Notes: generated by a model not told the origin, from the letters alone. A DNA stretch of 5,308 bases from Verrucomicrobiota bacterium (GCA_003219225.1 QHPZ01000128.1:1-5308), one strand, 5' to 3'. Counted from the first letter of the stretch, positions 1-5,308 are shown. Program-made: numbers and translations.

Positions 1-283
1 CGATCGGCGTCAGGTAAACCAGCCCGGTATAAAGCCCGAAGATCGCCGAAGCGAGCGGCTGCACATCGAGATGACCGCGATACAGAACCTCGAGCCAATG
101 ACGGAATGTCGGAAACCCCGCGACATGTTCGATGTGCCCGGGATGCAGAAGCCGATGCACCATGTAGAGCACGAGAAGCGATTGCATCCCGTAATAAGAA
201 AAGCGTTCCCACGCTTCGGCGAACGCGATGTAGGCGAGCCCGCGCGGGTGGCCGATGAAACTCCGGTCCTCAGGATTATCCAT
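1..283 (-). CDS. POT-family peptide/H+ symporter, N-terminal part (cut by window edge)
   Basis: Reading from the ATG at 283 towards base 1 gives 94 residues with no stop, beginning MDNPEDRSFIGHPRGL. Residues 23-32 are EAWERFSYYG, an exact match to the ExxERFxYYG signature in helix 1 of the POT/PTR2 family (PF00854), which imports di- and tripeptides across the inner membrane with protons. The preceding GHPRGL and following LLVLYM are also typical of the family's start. Residues 74-94 (VQPLASAIFGLYTGLVYLTPI) look like helix 2. The frame stays open upstream of the ATG, but the family start fits 283 and no other ATG is nearby. No Shine-Dalgarno sequence is visible. The gene lies 203 nt downstream of the LMF-like gene on the same strand, separated by repeats, so shared transcription is uncertain. 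The substrate cannot be told from this fragment. Confidence 0.9.
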   Translation of the reverse strand, partial: MDNPEDRSFIGHPRGLAYIAFAEAWERFSYYGMQSLLVLYMVHRLLHPGHIEHVAGFPTFRHWLEVLYRGHLDVQPLASAIFGLYTGLVYLTPI

Positions 284-315
284 CGCGGAGCGAACATCTT
301 GCTCAGATTGTTGCT

Positions 316-338
316 GTAGGGGAAGCAGTTTGCTTCCC
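316..338 (+). repeat. Single GTAG-headed hairpin (REP-like unit)
   Basis: GTAG at 316-319 is followed at once by a perfect 8-bp stem: GGGAAGCA (320-327), loop GTT, TGCTTCCC (331-338). A GTAG tetranucleotide directly 5' of a palindrome is the known layout of REP elements mobilised by RAYT (TnpA-REP) transposases. The stem sequence differs from the two doublets in this window, so it would be another subtype or a chance hairpin. It lies between the LMF-like and POT genes. A terminator is the alternative, but no T-run follows the stem on either strand. Confidence 0.45.
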
Positions 339-367
339 AGAGACGCAAAGCGCGAAAAGAATAATAA

Positions 368-455
368 CTGGTAGGGACGGACCGCCGGGCCGTCCGTTTG
401 CCCGGGAGGTGCCAAATCGTGGCGCGCGGCGCGCCCGGCGGTCGCGCCCTACCAG
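368..455. repeat. REP-like inverted doublet, copy 1
   Basis: The ends are a perfect 9-bp inverted repeat, CTGGTAGGG (368-376) and CCCTACCAG (447-455). Inside are two hairpins facing each other. Unit A has GTAG at 371-374, arm GGACGGACC (375-383), loop GCC and arm GGGCCGTCC (387-395), with one A.G mismatch. Unit B, read on the minus strand, has GTAG at 452-449, arm GGCGCGACC, loop GCC and arm GGGCGCGCC (plus-strand 428-448), with the same A.G mismatch. About 32 nt separate the units. A second doublet occurs at 3977-4038, so this is a dispersed repeat and not a one-off terminator. The element starts about 30 nt beyond the stop codon of the LMF-like gene and could still affect the 3' end of its mRNA. 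Confidence 0.8.
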
Positions 456-486
456 CTTTGAGCAGAATGGCAATGATGTGCTCGCC

Positions 487-1920
487 CTACAAACGATGCG
501 ATACTTCGCCGCGTGCTCTGCTGAGCGCGATTGGCGGGAGATAAATGCCGGCATACGTTCGACTCCACCAGGCGCGCTCGCCGGGTTTGGTGAAATTGTA
601 GCGGTATAAATCGGCGCGGATGAATTTTGGCGGCGCGTCGGGGAAGGGATTGCGCGCGTAAAGGCGCAGCAATCTGCGGTCGCCTTGGAGAAGTTTTTCT
701 ACGAGCGCGAAGATCCAGGGATGGAACTCCGGCATCGATGGCGCGGCGAACCACATTTGCCAATCGAGTTTCCAGTGATAGGGCGACACGATGCACGGGC
801 GCCGGTTGACGTTGCCGGGTTTGCCTTTGAACTCGTACTCGCGCCATTCGGCAGAGTCGCTCGGGATTTCGGCATCAGTGCCTTTGATGACGATTTCAAA
901 ACGTTCGCGGGTCACGGCGCCGAATGCGCCGTAGGTGTTGACCAGATGCAGCGGGTCGAAGCTGGCGTTCATGAGCTGACGGCGCGAGAACATGTTGCGC
1001 GTCGGCCACCAGCTCAGGGTGAGAACGACAACAGTGAGACCGCTAACGAGAATTGCGTGCGGCCAGCTCATCTGCGCGGGCACGGAGTGTGAGATGTCGA
1101 TCAAACGCGCGAGAAAACGATCGTCGAAACACGGAATACACAGCACGATCGTGATGTAGTTGAGCCAGGAAAGATTGCCGCTCAGGATCAACGTGATTTG
1201 GAATAGGATCGTGAGACCGCCGGCCCAGTAGCAAATCGGCGCGGGCAGAAAGTAAAACCACGGCACGATCAGCTCGACGAAATGATTGAATAAGACGCCG
1301 AGCTTGTGCATCCAGCGCGGGGAATGATGCAGATACCAACTGAGCGGATTGGGCAGCGGCTGAGTCTCATAATGGTAATAGAGACAGGTGAGATCGCGCC
1401 AGCATGGGTCGGCGCGCAGCTTGATCATGCCGGCGCCGAACATGACGCGAAAGAGCAGCCAAACGATCAGCCACATGACGATGAGCGGCGGGCGCGTATC
1501 GGCTGAGCCGAGAAAAATGGCGAGAAACCCCGTCTCACAGAGCATTGTTTCCCAACCAAAGGCGTAGAACGTCTGGCCGACGTTGACGAGCGAGAGGTAA
1601 ATCACCCAGAGCAGCGCCCAAGTGAGCATCGAGGCGGTGAGACCGAACGATTCGGAGAAACCGCTTAGCGCGAAGATCGACAATGCGAGTCCGCACCAGA
1701 TGGTGGCCCTGATGAATCGGTCCGAGGAGTTGAAGAAAAACAAGCTCGGCGCGCGGCGGACCGGCGCGTAACGCACGAACAGCCTCACCGGTTGCAAGCC
1801 GCGCGCACCGAGCAACGGGATGAACTGATTCACCGCGATCAAAAACGCGATCAGATAAATGAAGGCGAGCGATCGCTGGAAACAGAGCCGCGTCAGCCAG
1901 AAATCGGTCGCGAAATGCAT
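487..1920 (-). CDS. Lipase maturation factor (LMF1) family membrane protein
   Basis: This is a 477-residue protein with about eight hydrophobic segments in its first 305 residues, followed by a soluble C-terminal domain. It begins with the family-like DFWLTRLCFQRSLAFIYLIA. Recognisable blocks are GWETMLCETGFLAIFL (about 122-137), CWRDLTCLYYHYETQPLPNP (about 173-192), NHFVELIVPWF (212-222), NTYGAFGAVT (about 328-337) and PCIVSPYHWKLDWQMWFAAP (about 375-394). These match the lipase maturation factor family (PF06762), whose animal member LMF1 helps lipoprotein lipase fold in the ER. The role of the bacterial homologues is not established, and no lipase gene is visible here. The ATG at 1920 is chosen. 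A GTG at 1929 adds three residues and has GAGAG 7 nt upstream, but a GATAAT -10-like box overlaps that leader, so the ATG may be nearly leaderless. The length is normal for bacterial members and the frame is intact. Confidence 0.9.
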   Translation of the reverse strand: MHFATDFWLTRLCFQRSLAFIYLIAFLIAVNQFIPLLGARGLQPVRLFVRYAPVRRAPSLFFFNSSDRFIRATIWCGLALSIFALSGFSESFGLTASMLTWALLWVIYLSLVNVGQTFYAFGWETMLCETGFLAIFLGSADTRPPLIVMWLIVWLLFRVMFGAGMIKLRADPCWRDLTCLYYHYETQPLPNPLSWYLHHSPRWMHKLGVLFNHFVELIVPWFYFLPAPICYWAGGLTILFQITLILSGNLSWLNYITIVLCIPCFDDRFLARLIDISHSVPAQMSWPHAILVSGLTVVVLTLSWWPTRNMFSRRQLMNASFDPLHLVNTYGAFGAVTRERFEIVIKGTDAEIPSDSAEWREYEFKGKPGNVNRRPCIVSPYHWKLDWQMWFAAPSMPEFHPWIFALVEKLLQGDRRLLRLYARNPFPDAPPKFIRADLYRYNFTKPGERAWWSRTYAGIYLPPIALSRARGEVSHRL

Positions 1921-1931
1921 CCCGATCACAG

Positions 1932-1959
1932 ATTATCTCTCAGGAAAGCAGGAAAACAA
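1932..1959 (-). promoter_or_regulatory. Candidate sigma70-like promoter for the LMF-like gene
   Basis: On the minus strand, GATAAT (1937-1932, five of six matches to TATAAT) lies 16 nt after TTGTTT (1959-1954, three of six matches to TTGACA). Transcription would start near 1925, only about 5 nt before the ATG at 1920 and downstream of the alternative GTG. The -35 match is weak, so this is a guess from sequence alone. Confidence 0.3.
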
Positions 1960-2016
1960 TTCGCGGTTCGAATTCTGCGCCATTGTCAGCGTCTGGATAC
2001 TGTCTCATCTTTCTGC

Positions 2017-2673
2017 ATGAAACCGCCATGCGTCGTTGAACTGCGACGGCTTCGTTCGCCCGCGATCACGCCGCAGGCACTGGCTTGGGACGGAAGAGAT
2101 CTCTGGATGGGCTCGCGCGACTTACGCCGGGTTTACAAGATCGACATCGGCACGTGGAAGGTTCTCGAAAAGATTGAAGCGCCCGGAATTCCGTGGGCCG
2201 CAGTCGCGCTCAATGGTGAACTGCGGTTTACGATTGGCGAAGGCACGGATGATGATCGCTACGTATACCGCTACACGCCTGAACTCGGGTTCGTGAAGCT
2301 GTTCGAGTGTCCGGATTTCACCGGCTCATACCTGAGCTTTGACGGCGAACATCTTTACCTGAGCCAATGGTATAAGGAACGAATTCTGAAGTTCGAGGGC
2401 GTGGGCAATGTCATTCGCAAGATCGACATCGGTGCGGAGATCTGCGGCCACACTTTTGTCGACGGCCGCATCTACGTGTTGCGCGGGCAGGAAAAGCCCG
2501 ATGAAGATTGGCGTATCGCCGTTCTCGACCCGCGCCAGAATACGCCGGAGGTGCGCGACGTTGCCGTTGTCCCTTTTGCCTGCCGCTCGCTCGCTTTCGA
2601 CGGCGAGAATTTCTGGGCAAATCACCGCGCAGCCAACGAGATCGTTTCGTTCAATCTCCCTGCAGCAATTTGA
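2017..2673 (+). CDS. Small five-blade beta-propeller-like protein
   Basis: A 218-residue soluble-looking protein without a signal peptide or membrane segment. It contains five regularly spaced [DN]G turns, each followed by a short hydrophobic strand: DGRDLW (25), NGELRF (66), DGEHLYL (109), DGRIYVL (149) and DGENFWA (195). The steps of 40-46 residues are those of one beta-propeller blade. The first, third and fifth copies also share an ALAWDG/YLSFDG/SLAFDG lead-in and end in a YKID/LKFE/VSFN strand. The fold is therefore probably a compact five-bladed propeller of the NHL/SMP-30/glutamine-cyclotransferase kind. I see no catalytic signature, so no enzyme activity is assigned. The frame stays open upstream to about 1792, but that part runs antisense through the LMF-like gene and reads as low-complexity charged sequence, so the ATG at 2017 is preferred. 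No Shine-Dalgarno sequence is seen. The 3' end overlaps the protease gene by 23 nt, tail to tail. Confidence 0.75.
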   Translation: MKPPCVVELRRLRSPAITPQALAWDGRDLWMGSRDLRRVYKIDIGTWKVLEKIEAPGIPWAAVALNGELRFTIGEGTDDDRYVYRYTPELGFVKLFECPDFTGSYLSFDGEHLYLSQWYKERILKFEGVGNVIRKIDIGAEICGHTFVDGRIYVLRGQEKPDEDWRIAVLDPRQNTPEVRDVAVVPFACRSLAFDGENFWANHRAANEIVSFNLPAAI

Positions 2674-3592
2674 TGCGCTGGGCGAGCCACCCGGCTTCGT
2701 CGGTAAATTCGAGCGCGCGGTCGACTCGCTCGAGCGCACGGTAGCGCTCAAGCACATCAAAGCCGATGCTCCATTGCAGTTTGCGCAGGCAGACTGGGCA
2801 AAGATGCAACGGACGCCGGTCGCTTTCGGCGAGATGATTCGAGCCGTTCATCAGGCAATTGAAGTAGATGCAATGGGCGAGGCCGAACATGTGACCGGTT
2901 TCATGCGCAAGCACCTTGCAGCTTCGACGCAACAGCAGTGTCGCGTAGTCCGCCGTGCGCGGTTCGCCATAAAAAGCCGGGTCGTAGCGCGCAAAACTGT
3001 ACACGCCCACGCGCTCCCGGAGCGAGGCCTGGCCGAAAACGAAATTCCATGACCGCTCCGGATAAAGATCTTCCATCGTGATCGCGAGAACGCAGAAAGC
3101 GTCGGCAGGGACGCGGCGCTTGAGAAAATTGAGAACGTCGTCTGTGAGAACTTGCGGGTTTCCGGTGTTCGGATTTCGGCGCGTGCTGAACGTGGAATTG
3201 TCGATCTTAAGCGGCGGCAGCGTCTTTACTTCCAGGGCGAAGAACGCCGCCGCGAATTCGCGCAGTTTATCGAGCGACGGGCTGCGGTCCGGTGGAAAAT
3301 CGCCCAGCGGCTGAAGGTAAATGACGTGTCGATCTTTGGTGGGCTGGTTTGGCCGCGAAGATTTGAATTGCGCGAACGTCTGTCCCGGCTCCGGATGCGC
3401 GGCGAGCCAATCGTTTGGGCCTGCTCTGGGGATCGGATCAAAGCTGGCCGCATCCGGCGCGAACGCGCGTTGCAACATCGGCGTTAAGCTGCTCTCGTCA
3501 CCGATTGCTTCGCGAATCGTCTTTTCATCCAGAGGTGCAAAGGTCATGGCGATGAACGGCAGCAATAAAATGCTCGCGGTATTCAGCCACAT
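2651..3592 (-). CDS. Archaemetzincin-type zinc metalloprotease (AMZ2-like, family M54)
   Basis: This 313-residue protein carries the full archaemetzincin signature. HETGHMFGLAH (residues 230-240) supplies three zinc-binding histidines and the catalytic Glu231. It is followed by C241-x4-C246-x-M248, the Met-turn, and a CPVC pair (265-268) that with the first two cysteines should form the second zinc site (HExxHxxGxxHCx4CxM...CxxC, PF07998). Other blocks are DAFCVLAIT and SWNFVFGQASL (about 164-190) and YSFARYDPAFYG (198-209). Both the length and these blocks resemble animal AMZ1/AMZ2 more than the archaeal proteins of roughly 180-200 residues. The ATG at 3592 is chosen; a TTG at 3601 and an ATG at 3547 are alternatives. 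With the chosen start, residues 8-19 (ILLLPFIAMTFA) could be a signal peptide, but no basic residue precedes them, so export is doubtful. The gene lies 51 nt downstream of the DUF3175 gene, possibly in one operon. The substrate is unknown. Confidence 0.92.
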   Translation of the reverse strand: MWLNTASILLLPFIAMTFAPLDEKTIREAIGDESSLTPMLQRAFAPDAASFDPIPRAGPNDWLAAHPEPGQTFAQFKSSRPNQPTKDRHVIYLQPLGDFPPDRSPSLDKLREFAAAFFALEVKTLPPLKIDNSTFSTRRNPNTGNPQVLTDDVLNFLKRRVPADAFCVLAITMEDLYPERSWNFVFGQASLRERVGVYSFARYDPAFYGEPRTADYATLLLRRSCKVLAHETGHMFGLAHCIYFNCLMNGSNHLAESDRRPLHLCPVCLRKLQWSIGFDVLERYRALERVDRALEFTDEAGWLAQRIKLLQGD

Positions 3593-3643
3593 AAGATTCA
3601 AACCGAAATCTCGGCGAAAAATTAGACGTCAGAAGCCGATGAT

Positions 3644-3964
3644 CTAGTCGCGGCCGAAGACGTCGCGCAGTTCGTCTTTGGCTCGCTCGAGGACGCGTCT
3701 TCTGCTTTTTGGAAGGTTCTTGCCGGCGCGATTGATGTAGAAGTTCAACATCGACATGGCGGATTGATACGGCTTGGCCTTGCGGCGTTTGCTGCGTTCG
3801 GCGGAACGCTTCAGCGAGAGAGCTATTTGACGCGGGCTCATCGATCGAAAAACTTTCGGCTCCAGGTCGAGCGCGTTGCTGCGCTGCGTCACCCGCGCGG
3901 ACCAACGGCGATTCTTTCCGCCGCGGCTCTTGGTCTTCGATGACTTCTTTCGCGGCCTTGCCAT
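3644..3964 (-). CDS. DUF3175 family small basic protein
   Basis: A 106-residue, very basic protein. A Lys/Arg-rich N-terminal tail (residues 1-20, MARPRKKSSKTKSRGGKNRR) precedes a domain running from RWSARVTQRSNALDLEPKVF through IALSLKRSAERSKRRK and SMLNFYINRAGKNLP to RRRVLERAKDELRDVFGRD. This is the DUF3175 (PF11373) pattern as I recall it, with its helical, charged C-terminal half. The function is unknown. The charge suggests nucleic-acid binding, but that is only inference. The ATG at 3964 is preferred; a GTG at 3976 would add four residues and sits directly against the repeat at 3977-4038. A GAAG lies 2 nt before the ATG, too close to be a good ribosome site. The archaemetzincin gene follows 51 nt downstream on the same strand. 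Confidence 0.82.
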   Translation of the reverse strand: MARPRKKSSKTKSRGGKNRRWSARVTQRSNALDLEPKVFRSMSPRQIALSLKRSAERSKRRKAKPYQSAMSMLNFYINRAGKNLPKSRRRVLERAKDELRDVFGRD

Positions 3965-3976
3965 TGCTTCGAACAC

Positions 3977-4038
3977 GGTAGGGACGGATCGCCGAGCCGT
4001 CCGTCTTACGTCGGCGCGCCCGGCGGTCGCGCCCTACC
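3977..4038. repeat. REP-like inverted doublet, copy 2
   Basis: A compact version of the element at 368-455, bounded by GGTAGGG (3977-3983) and CCCTACC (4032-4038). Unit A has GTAG 3978-3981, arm GGACGGATC (3982-3990), loop GCC and arm GAGCCGTCC (3994-4002). Unit B in reverse has GGCGCGCCC (4013-4021), loop GGC, GGTCGCGCC (4025-4033) and CTAC 4034-4037. The spacer is 10 nt, against about 32 nt in copy 1. Against copy 1, unit A changes a C-G pair to T-A (3989 with 3995) and keeps the A.G mismatch (3988 with 3996), so the hairpin is preserved. Unit B is identical over the 26 bases from GGCGCGCCC to CCCTACC plus one. The element ends 12 nt before the ATG of the DUF3175 gene and may lie in its leader or promoter. 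Confidence 0.82.
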
Positions 4039-4219
4039 AATTTGATCTGCACAAAATGAGCAAGGTCTCCATTGTTTTTTCCCTTTCGAGAACCAACTCT
4101 GAATTTCTTCGGAGCCAGTGGAAACCTTGCCTACCTGATATTTCGCTCGTGGCCGACGCGGTGGTTCAAAAATCTTTATGAAATTTTCTCGTTCGCTGAG
4201 TGGCTCGCGCGCGGCATCT

Positions 4220-4804
4220 TCACACGTTCGTGCCGGCAAGGCCGAGCCGCTCGGCGTCCAAGGTGAGGGCGGCAATCACATTGCCGATCACCTCATCGAG
4301 CGGCATCGCCAGCTGTTCGGCGCCATGAACGATATCGTCGCGATTGACGGCGCGGGCGAAGGCCTTGTCTTTCATTTTCTTTTTCACCGCCGCAACATCG
4401 ACATCGCGGATGCTTTTCGTCGGACGCACAAGCGCCACTGCCACAGCAAAACTGCTCAATTCATCGACGGCGCGCAGCGTTTTCTCTAATGGCGTCTCGG
4501 GCGACACGCCGGAGTAATCGGCGTGGGAAAGAATTGCCCGGCAGATCTCTTCGCTCCAGCCGTGCTCGCGCAGCCAGGCGACACCGACGAACGGATGACC
4601 TTCGCTTGGGCTATGCTCGAGGTTCGGGTGCCGCTCGTAATCCATGTCGTGGAGCAGGCCGACGGTTTCCCACAGGTCTGCGTCCGCCCCGCTGAGCGGG
4701 GCGAAATATTTCATCGAATCGGCCACGGCGTAGCAATGTTTGCGCAAGCTTTCCGACTGCACCCACTCGTGCAGCGTGGCGAGAGCGCGATCAGCGAGGA
4801 TCAT
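4220..4804 (-). CDS. HD-domain phosphohydrolase (HDIG-type)
   Basis: A 194-residue single-domain protein with the ordered metal-binding residues of the HD superfamily: H23 (LRKHCYAV), H52-D53 (LLHDMDYE), H70 (EGHPFVGV), H94 (ILSHADYSG) and D114 (AVDELSSF). The C-terminal half, with VALVRPTKSI, VKKKMKDKAFARAVNRDDI and GAEQLAMPLDE, matches a widespread family of stand-alone HDIG-like hydrolases from memory. HD proteins usually cleave phosphomonoesters or phosphodiesters such as nucleotides; the substrate here is unknown. The frame stays open upstream to 4876, but the added 24 residues are not family-like and overlap the divergent control region, so the ATG at 4804 is chosen. There is no Shine-Dalgarno sequence; the leader is pyrimidine-rich. 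All metal ligands are intact. The gene is divergent from the K+ channel gene, 98 nt apart. Confidence 0.88.
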   Translation of the reverse strand: MILADRALATLHEWVQSESLRKHCYAVADSMKYFAPLSGADADLWETVGLLHDMDYERHPNLEHSPSEGHPFVGVAWLREHGWSEEICRAILSHADYSGVSPETPLEKTLRAVDELSSFAVAVALVRPTKSIRDVDVAAVKKKMKDKAFARAVNRDDIVHGAEQLAMPLDEVIGNVIAALTLDAERLGLAGTNV

Positions 4805-4864
4805 GGGTAAAAGTTGAAGCTTGAGGGAGGAAGGCGGAAAGGCAAGCGCGTCGCGTTGCAGTAG

Positions 4865-4892
4865 TTGACCCACCAAAGCGAGTCGATATACC
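4865..4892 (+). promoter_or_regulatory. Candidate promoter for the K+ channel gene
   Basis: TTGACC (4865-4870, five of six matches to TTGACA) is followed after 16 nt by TATACC (4887-4892, four of six matches to TATAAT). Transcription would begin near 4899, only a few nucleotides before the ATG at 4903. That would give an almost leaderless mRNA, consistent with the lack of a Shine-Dalgarno sequence. Confidence 0.35.
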
Positions 4893-4902
4893 AGTTCGTC
4901 AA

Positions 4903-5308
4903 ATGCGAAACGCGCGCAGCACAGTCTCTCTCCGGGCCGGCCAGGTCGAGTTCGTCAAAGTCGGGACCGACGCGTGGCGATGGCGCGACGTCTACCGGTG
5001 GCTGCTTGGCTTGCGCTGGCCGCAGTTCGCCGCGTTTGTCGCAGTTGTTTACGTCGGATTGAATCTTCTCTTTGCGTTCTTTTACAGTCTCGATCCCAAA
5101 AGCGTGGCCGGCACGACGACTTCGGAATGGTTTCTCGATTGTTTTTTCTTCAGCGTGCAAACACTGGCGACAGTGGGCTACGGCCACATGTACCCGCAGT
5201 CGCTCTACGGCCATGTCGTCAGCACGGTGGAGATTATGACCGGCGTGTTCCTGCTCGCAGTGATGACCGGCCTCATTTTTGTGCGTTTCTCGCGGCCGAT
5301 CGCACGGG
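4903..5308 (+). CDS. Inward-rectifier K+ channel (KirBac-type), N-terminal part (cut by window edge)
   Basis: From the ATG at 4903 the frame is open to the window end, giving 135 codons. An amphipathic WRWRDVYRWLLGLRWP (25-40) fits the slide helix. TM1 follows at about 40-63 (FAAFVAVVYVGLNLLFAFFY), then a short turret, the pore helix WFLDCFFFSVQTLA (76-89) and the selectivity filter TVGYG (90-94) with HMYPQSLYGH after it. TM2 is about 105-127 and ends in GLIFVRFSRP. This order and the FFFSVQT..TVGYGxMYPQ and FxRFSRP blocks are those of bacterial inward rectifiers (PF01007 type), tetrameric inner-membrane K+ channels. The cytoplasmic C-terminal domain should lie beyond the edge. This is the only ATG, GTG or TTG available in frame, since an in-frame TGA lies at 4822-4824 with no start codon between. 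The upstream neighbour, the HD hydrolase, is divergent. Confidence 0.93.
   Translation, partial: MRNARSTVSLRAGQVEFVKVGTDAWRWRDVYRWLLGLRWPQFAAFVAVVYVGLNLLFAFFYSLDPKSVAGTTTSEWFLDCFFFSVQTLATVGYGHMYPQSLYGHVVSTVEIMTGVFLLAVMTGLIFVRFSRPIAR

Noticed and set aside
368..455. Reading doublet copy 1 as a rho-independent terminator of the LMF-like gene
   Set aside because: There is no T-run after the hairpins, and the same structure recurs 3.6 kb away in front of a gene, so a dispersed repeat explains it better.
685..1092. Long plus-strand frame inside the LMF-like gene
   Set aside because: It is the antisense shadow of a well-supported family gene; such shadows are common in GC-rich DNA.
1973..2001. 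Promoter for the propeller gene (TTCTGC, 17 nt, GATACT)
   Set aside because: The -35 match is too poor to support it.
1792..2016. Upstream extension of the propeller reading frame by 75 codons
   Set aside because: It runs antisense through the start of the LMF-like gene, and its charged, Arg/Glu-rich translation lacks the propeller pattern.
2408..3052. 214-codon plus-strand frame across the propeller and protease genes
   Set aside because: It crosses two well-supported genes in the wrong frame or strand, and its translation has no recognisable domain.
4056..4181. 41-codon plus-strand frame beginning MSKVSIVFSLSR
   Set aside because: It has no recognised similarity, no ribosome site and codon use unlike the neighbouring genes, and it is short enough to arise by chance.
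4801..5214. Minus-strand frame opposite the K+ channel
   Set aside because: The plus strand encodes the TVGYG filter and transmembrane segments of a KirBac channel, so this frame is its shadow.

Overview
The window holds seven protein-coding genes, two of them cut off by the window edges. They are packed closely, are mostly on the minus strand, and include one divergent pair at each end. The DNA is GC-rich, and only one of the possible starts (a GTG) has a purine-rich Shine-Dalgarno-like stretch at a usable distance. The genome is bacterial. The mix of a bacterial lipase maturation factor homologue, a POT peptide transporter, DUF3175, a KirBac-type channel and GTAG-headed palindromic repeats fits a soil-type Verrucomicrobium (Chthoniobacter/Udaeobacter-like). 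That placement is inference from gene content and remembered sequence style; there is no rRNA or other marker here to prove it.

Layout. Bases 1-283 (minus) carry the N-terminal 94 codons of a POT-family peptide/H+ symporter. Bases 284-486 are intergenic and hold three GTAG-headed hairpins: a single unit at 316-338 and an inverted pair at 368-455. Bases 487-1920 (minus) encode a multi-pass lipase maturation factor (LMF1) family protein. An 87-96 bp divergent control region follows, then a small five-blade beta-propeller-like protein on the plus strand (2017-2673). Its 3' end overlaps, tail to tail, an archaemetzincin-type metalloprotease on the minus strand (2651-3592). Upstream of the protease, in the same direction and 51 nt away, is a DUF3175 basic protein (3644-3964), and a second GTAG-headed inverted pair (3977-4038) sits directly ahead of its start. 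After a gene-free, visibly AT-richer stretch (4039-4219) come an HD-domain phosphohydrolase (4220-4804, minus) and, divergently, the N-terminal part of an inward-rectifier K+ channel (4903 to the edge).

The genes do not form an obvious single pathway. The only likely co-transcribed pair is DUF3175 followed by archaemetzincin. I see no CRISPR array, defence or toxin-antitoxin system, phage gene, transposase, tRNA or rRNA. The two strongest points for a second look are the REP-like doublets, which show a conserved A.G mismatch and a compensatory base change between copies, and the archaemetzincin, which resembles the animal AMZ2 type more than the short archaeal type.
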